Positions 15,864 to 18,263 of a stretch of DNA of 18,263 nucleotides are shown here, in pieces; the stretch's first letter is position 1; every line of letters begins with the position of its first letter. The DNA comes from an uncultured Halioglobus sp. GTDB lineage: Bacteria > Pseudomonadota > Gammaproteobacteria > Pseudomonadales > Halieaceae. The position numbers were made by a program, and so were the translations under genes. The notes under the pieces are model-generated. The model was not told the origin of the DNA. It saw nothing but the letters and a program-made list of their open reading frames with translations, and did no database searches. The stretch lies in NCBI GenBank assembly GCA_905480565.1, contig CAJQQW010000239.1, positions 1 to 18,263 of the forward strand, written 5' to 3'.

Positions 15864-17372
15864 ATGAGCGAGTTGAGTTTTGGTCAGATCATGCGCCGCA
15901 ACTGTGAGATCGATGATCAGGCCGGAGTCATGGAGTTTCAGGGTCAGTGGTATGACTGGGCCTTTCTGGCCGAGACTATTGACGGTCTGGCAGATATCTT
16001 TCGGGAATTCCAAGTCCCTGCTGGCGCTGAAATTGCCGTTGTGTGCCGCAATCGCCCTCATCAGGTTGCCGCATTTTGTGCCGTGATCAGCAGTGATCGC
16101 TGTGTTGCGCCAGTCAATCCTTTTGCCTCCGCAGAAAAAATTGTCGCTGATTTGCAGGACCTTAAGGCGGCGGTCGTCATTGCCAGTTCGGCGGACTGGG
16201 AGTCGCCCGTATTACAGGCCTTCGCGAGGGAGAATAAAGTACTGGGGCTTAGCCTAGATGAGTCGCGCAATACCGAGCACCTCTCGGTGTTGCCGACCCG
16301 TCAACCCGCTGACCCGTTGATATTGGCGCCCCAGAATCCGGGGGTGGCGGTACTGATACAAAGCAGTGGGACCACTGGAAAACCCAAACGGATTCCGATG
16401 TATGCGGCCAAGCTCAGTGCGGCGTACGGCAATATTCCTGCTGGGATGACCGCAGACGGCGGCGCAAAAATAAAAACCAAACCGGCGCTTATCACCCAGC
16501 CCCTGGTGCATATCGGCGGCTTGTTCTGGGTCGTGCATTCGTTGCTGGACGCGCGTCCTATTAGCCTGTTAGACAAGTTCAATGTGGCGCAGTGGGCACA
16601 GGCGGTGGAGCAGTATCAGATCCGAGTATGCTCACTGGTGCCCGCCATGATCAACATGGTGCTGGAATCTGATTTGCCGGCTGAAAAAATTTCAAGTCTG
16701 ATCTGCGTGCGTTCCGGTACTGCGCCACTGTCGGTGAACGCGCAACAGACCTTCGAGCAGCGATTTGGGATTCCCATATTGCCGACCTACGGCGCCACCG
16801 AGTTCTCTGGCGCTGTTTGCGGTTGGACCTTGGAAGCCAAGAAAGCATTTGGTGATGTCAAAGCGGGCAGTGTAGGCCGTGCCTACGACGGCGTTGGTTT
16901 GCGCATTGCCGACCCAGAGAGCGGCGAGATACTGCCCATGGGTGAGACAGGGATATTGCAAGTCAGGTCTCAACAAATGGCAAATGAACATGACTGGGTG
17001 TCTACCACAGACCTCGCTAGCATCGATGCTGATGGCTTTGTCTGGCTCAGTGGTCGTGCCGACGCAGCCATTAATCGCGGGGGCTTTAAAATTATTCCCA
17101 ATGAGGTTGCGGCCATCCTTGAGGCGCATGCGCAAGTAAAGGAAGCCACTGTTGTCGCGATGGATGACGCGCGCCTGGGCCAGGTGCCCGTGGCGGCGGT
17201 GGAGCTTTGCGAGGGTGCAAGCGGCGTCTCCGAGGCGTCGCTGAAAACCTGGGCAAAAGAGAACATGACCAGCTACTTTGTGCCCGTGCGCTTTGCCATA
17301 GTAGATGCCTTGCCGCGCACATCTTCCATGAAAGTGAGTCTGATGGATGTAAGGCGCCTGTTTGACAGTTAA
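15864..17372 (+). CDS. acyl-CoA ligase/synthetase, AMP-forming
   Basis: A 502-residue member of the acyl-adenylate-forming family. The phosphate loop QSSGTTGKPK is at 166-175, then YGATEFSGA, the TTDLASIDADGFVWLSGR segment, the hinge INRGGFKIIPNEV, and a C-terminal LPRTSSMKVSL in which Lys490 fits the A10 catalytic lysine. Unlike the ligase at 11540 it therefore keeps the canonical lysine. The N-terminal region is short, with YDWAFLAETIDGLADIF as the usual opening. The ATG overlaps the stop of a nine-codon reading frame that begins in the stop of the preceding dehydrogenase, so ribosomes may be handed on. Two ligases in one operon suggest activation at two stages, for example before and after ring cleavage or at two carboxyl groups. 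Substrate unknown. Confidence 0.9.
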   Translation: MSELSFGQIMRRNCEIDDQAGVMEFQGQWYDWAFLAETIDGLADIFREFQVPAGAEIAVVCRNRPHQVAAFCAVISSDRCVAPVNPFASAEKIVADLQDLKAAVVIASSADWESPVLQAFARENKVLGLSLDESRNTEHLSVLPTRQPADPLILAPQNPGVAVLIQSSGTTGKPKRIPMYAAKLSAAYGNIPAGMTADGGAKIKTKPALITQPLVHIGGLFWVVHSLLDARPISLLDKFNVAQWAQAVEQYQIRVCSLVPAMINMVLESDLPAEKISSLICVRSGTAPLSVNAQQTFEQRFGIPILPTYGATEFSGAVCGWTLEAKKAFGDVKAGSVGRAYDGVGLRIADPESGEILPMGETGILQVRSQQMANEHDWVSTTDLASIDADGFVWLSGRADAAINRGGFKIIPNEVAAILEAHAQVKEATVVAMDDARLGQVPVAAVELCEGASGVSEASLKTWAKENMTSYFVPVRFAIVDALPRTSSMKVSLMDVRRLFDS

Positions 17373-17404
17373 CGCAGGCTAAATTTCCAGCGAGTAACCC
17401 CCAT

Positions 17405-17410
17405 GAGAGG
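17405..17410 (+). promoter_or_regulatory. ribosome binding site deciding the hydratase-like start
   Basis: GAGAGG lies 4 bases before ATG 17415. It overlaps the alternative in-frame ATG at 17403, which has no comparable site, so MFETISYET is the likely N-terminus. Confidence 0.6.
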
Positions 17411-17414
17411 CACT

Positions 17415-18194
17415 ATGTTCGAAACGATAAGCTACGAGACCCAAGACGATCATGTGGCCACGGTGACCATAAATCGACCGGACGCTATGAACAGTTTCAA
17501 CAGCCAGATGGTTGAAGAAATGGCCGCGGTCTGGGCGCTGATTAAGGCCGATGACCAGGTGCACGCGGTGGTGATCAGGGCGGCTGATGGCAGGGCATTT
17601 TCCACGGGCAAGGACGTCAAGGAAGCGGATTCCATCTGGCGGGAGGGAGTTGTGTGGTCCCAGTGGGATCCGGGCAAGAAGCTGGGGCCTAAGCAGAACG
17701 ACATGTGGAAGCCCATTATATGTGCAGTACATGGCTTGTGCTGTGGGGGTGCGTACTACTGGCTCAACGAATCCGATATTGTGATCTGCTCAGAAGATGC
17801 AGAGTTCTTTGATCCTCATGTGAGTTTCGGCATGGTCAGTGCCTGTGAGCCTATTGGCCTGACACGTCGGATTGCCTATGGCGAAGTCATGCGCATGAAC
17901 CTGCTGGGCAATGATGAGCGAATGTCATCGGCTACAGCCCTGCGAATTGGTCTGGTCAGCGAGGTGATGGAATCCCGGGAAGCGCTGTGGGCGCGGGCAG
18001 GGGAGCTGGCGGCCAAGGTCGCCAGTAAGCCAACCTTGGCGACCCAGGGCACCGTGAAAGCCGTCTGGCAGTCCTTGGATTCTGGGCTCTCAACGGCGCT
18101 CGACAGGGCCATGCTCTACATTCAGGTCAATAACCTGATGGACGGTCAGGTTGACCATACAACGGCGAAAAAGTCGCCCCATGAAGTGCGCTGA
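17415..18194 (+). CDS. enoyl-CoA hydratase/isomerase-fold protein with non-canonical active site
   Basis: A 259-residue crotonase-superfamily protein (263 if started at ATG 17403). The fold is clear: VATVTINRPDAMNSFNSQMV, the oxyanion-hole segment AFSTGKDV, AVHGLCCGGAYYWLNESDI, and ALRIGLVSEV near the C-terminus. Neither crotonase glutamate is present. The Glu144 position is Tyr115 (GGAYYWLNESD) and the Glu164 position is His135 (FFDPHVSFGM). It is therefore unlikely to be a standard hydratase and could be an isomerase, a hydrolase, a C-C lyase such as those opening rings in steroid or alicyclic pathways, or a dehydratase with other residues. It lies 42 bases after the second ligase and 28 before a dehydrogenase gene, consistent with a step specific to this pathway. 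Exact reaction unknown. Confidence 0.88.
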   Translation: MFETISYETQDDHVATVTINRPDAMNSFNSQMVEEMAAVWALIKADDQVHAVVIRAADGRAFSTGKDVKEADSIWREGVVWSQWDPGKKLGPKQNDMWKPIICAVHGLCCGGAYYWLNESDIVICSEDAEFFDPHVSFGMVSACEPIGLTRRIAYGEVMRMNLLGNDERMSSATALRIGLVSEVMESREALWARAGELAAKVASKPTLATQGTVKAVWQSLDSGLSTALDRAMLYIQVNNLMDGQVDHTTAKKSPHEVR

Positions 18195-18222
18195 TGCGTG
18201 CTAAGCATATAGACATGCCACG

Positions 18223-18263
18223 ATGAAATTCGATTTTAACGAAGACCAGCAGTTTATCCGCAA
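18223..18263 (+). CDS. acyl-CoA dehydrogenase, N-terminus only (cut by right edge)
   Basis: Thirteen codons, MKFDFNEDQQFIR, then the window ends. This is the standard opening of a short acyl-CoA dehydrogenase (compare NFDFSDEQ at 2688). It follows the hydratase-like gene by 28 bases on the same strand. By analogy with the 2688/3845 pair it would be the small-subunit partner of the dehydrogenase at 14633. No strong ribosome site is visible. The call rests on few residues plus context. Confidence 0.65.
   Translation, partial: MKFDFNEDQQFIR

Overview
This window is a dense catabolic gene cluster: almost wall-to-wall CoA-thioester genes with one regulator and no rRNA, tRNA, mobile element or CRISPR that I can see. 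Protein style (FadB-type 3-hydroxyacyl-CoA dehydrogenase, heteromeric-type acyl-CoA dehydrogenases, CaiC-like ligase, tandem TetR protein), moderately high GC and good Shine-Dalgarno sites suggest a Proteobacterium, plausibly a marine gammaproteobacterium. That placement is an impression and has not been tested.

Layout. Block A (1-2535, minus strand) is transcribed thiolase, then enoyl-CoA hydratase, then 3-hydroxyacyl-CoA dehydrogenase (cut by the left edge), which is a complete lower beta-oxidation set. A 152-bp divergent intergenic region separates it from block B (2688-10010, plus strand): two acyl-CoA dehydrogenases that look like the two halves of a heteromeric enzyme, a third and longer dehydrogenase of the methylsuccinyl-CoA dehydrogenase (Mcd) type, a class III CoA-transferase resembling mesaconyl-CoA C1-C4 transferase (Mct), a short-chain dehydrogenase cut short by an amber codon, and a second thiolase. 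Block C (10007-11284, minus strand) is a 425-residue regulator made of two complete TetR units. It overlaps the end of block B tail to tail. Block D (11540 to the right edge, plus strand) is a CaiC-like acyl-CoA ligase, an aldehyde dehydrogenase, an acyl-CoA dehydrogenase, a second acyl-CoA ligase, an enoyl-CoA hydratase-fold protein lacking both usual catalytic glutamates, and the first 13 codons of another acyl-CoA dehydrogenase.

Working model (inference). An aldehyde made by enzymes outside the window is oxidised to an acid, activated by one of the two ligases, and shortened by beta-oxidation using two heteromeric dehydrogenase pairs, hydratases, dehydrogenases and two thiolases. The tandem TetR protein is the likely local regulator. 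The use of heteromer-type dehydrogenases suggests a bulky, branched or alicyclic substrate such as a steroid or terpenoid side chain or ring fragment. The adjacent Mcd-like and Mct-like genes, with stop and start overlapping by one base, suggest that one product is methylsuccinyl-CoA or a similar methyl-branched dicarboxylyl-CoA. This would be oxidised to mesaconyl-C1-CoA and isomerised to mesaconyl-C4-CoA, pointing to acetyl-CoA plus pyruvate through citramalyl-CoA. The hydratase and lyase for those last steps are not in the window.

The points most worth a second look are the Mcd-Mct pair in a catabolic setting, the amber codon in the short-chain dehydrogenase, the single-chain double TetR with adjacent palindromes upstream, the non-canonical hydratase active site, and the arginine in place of the A10 lysine in the first ligase.
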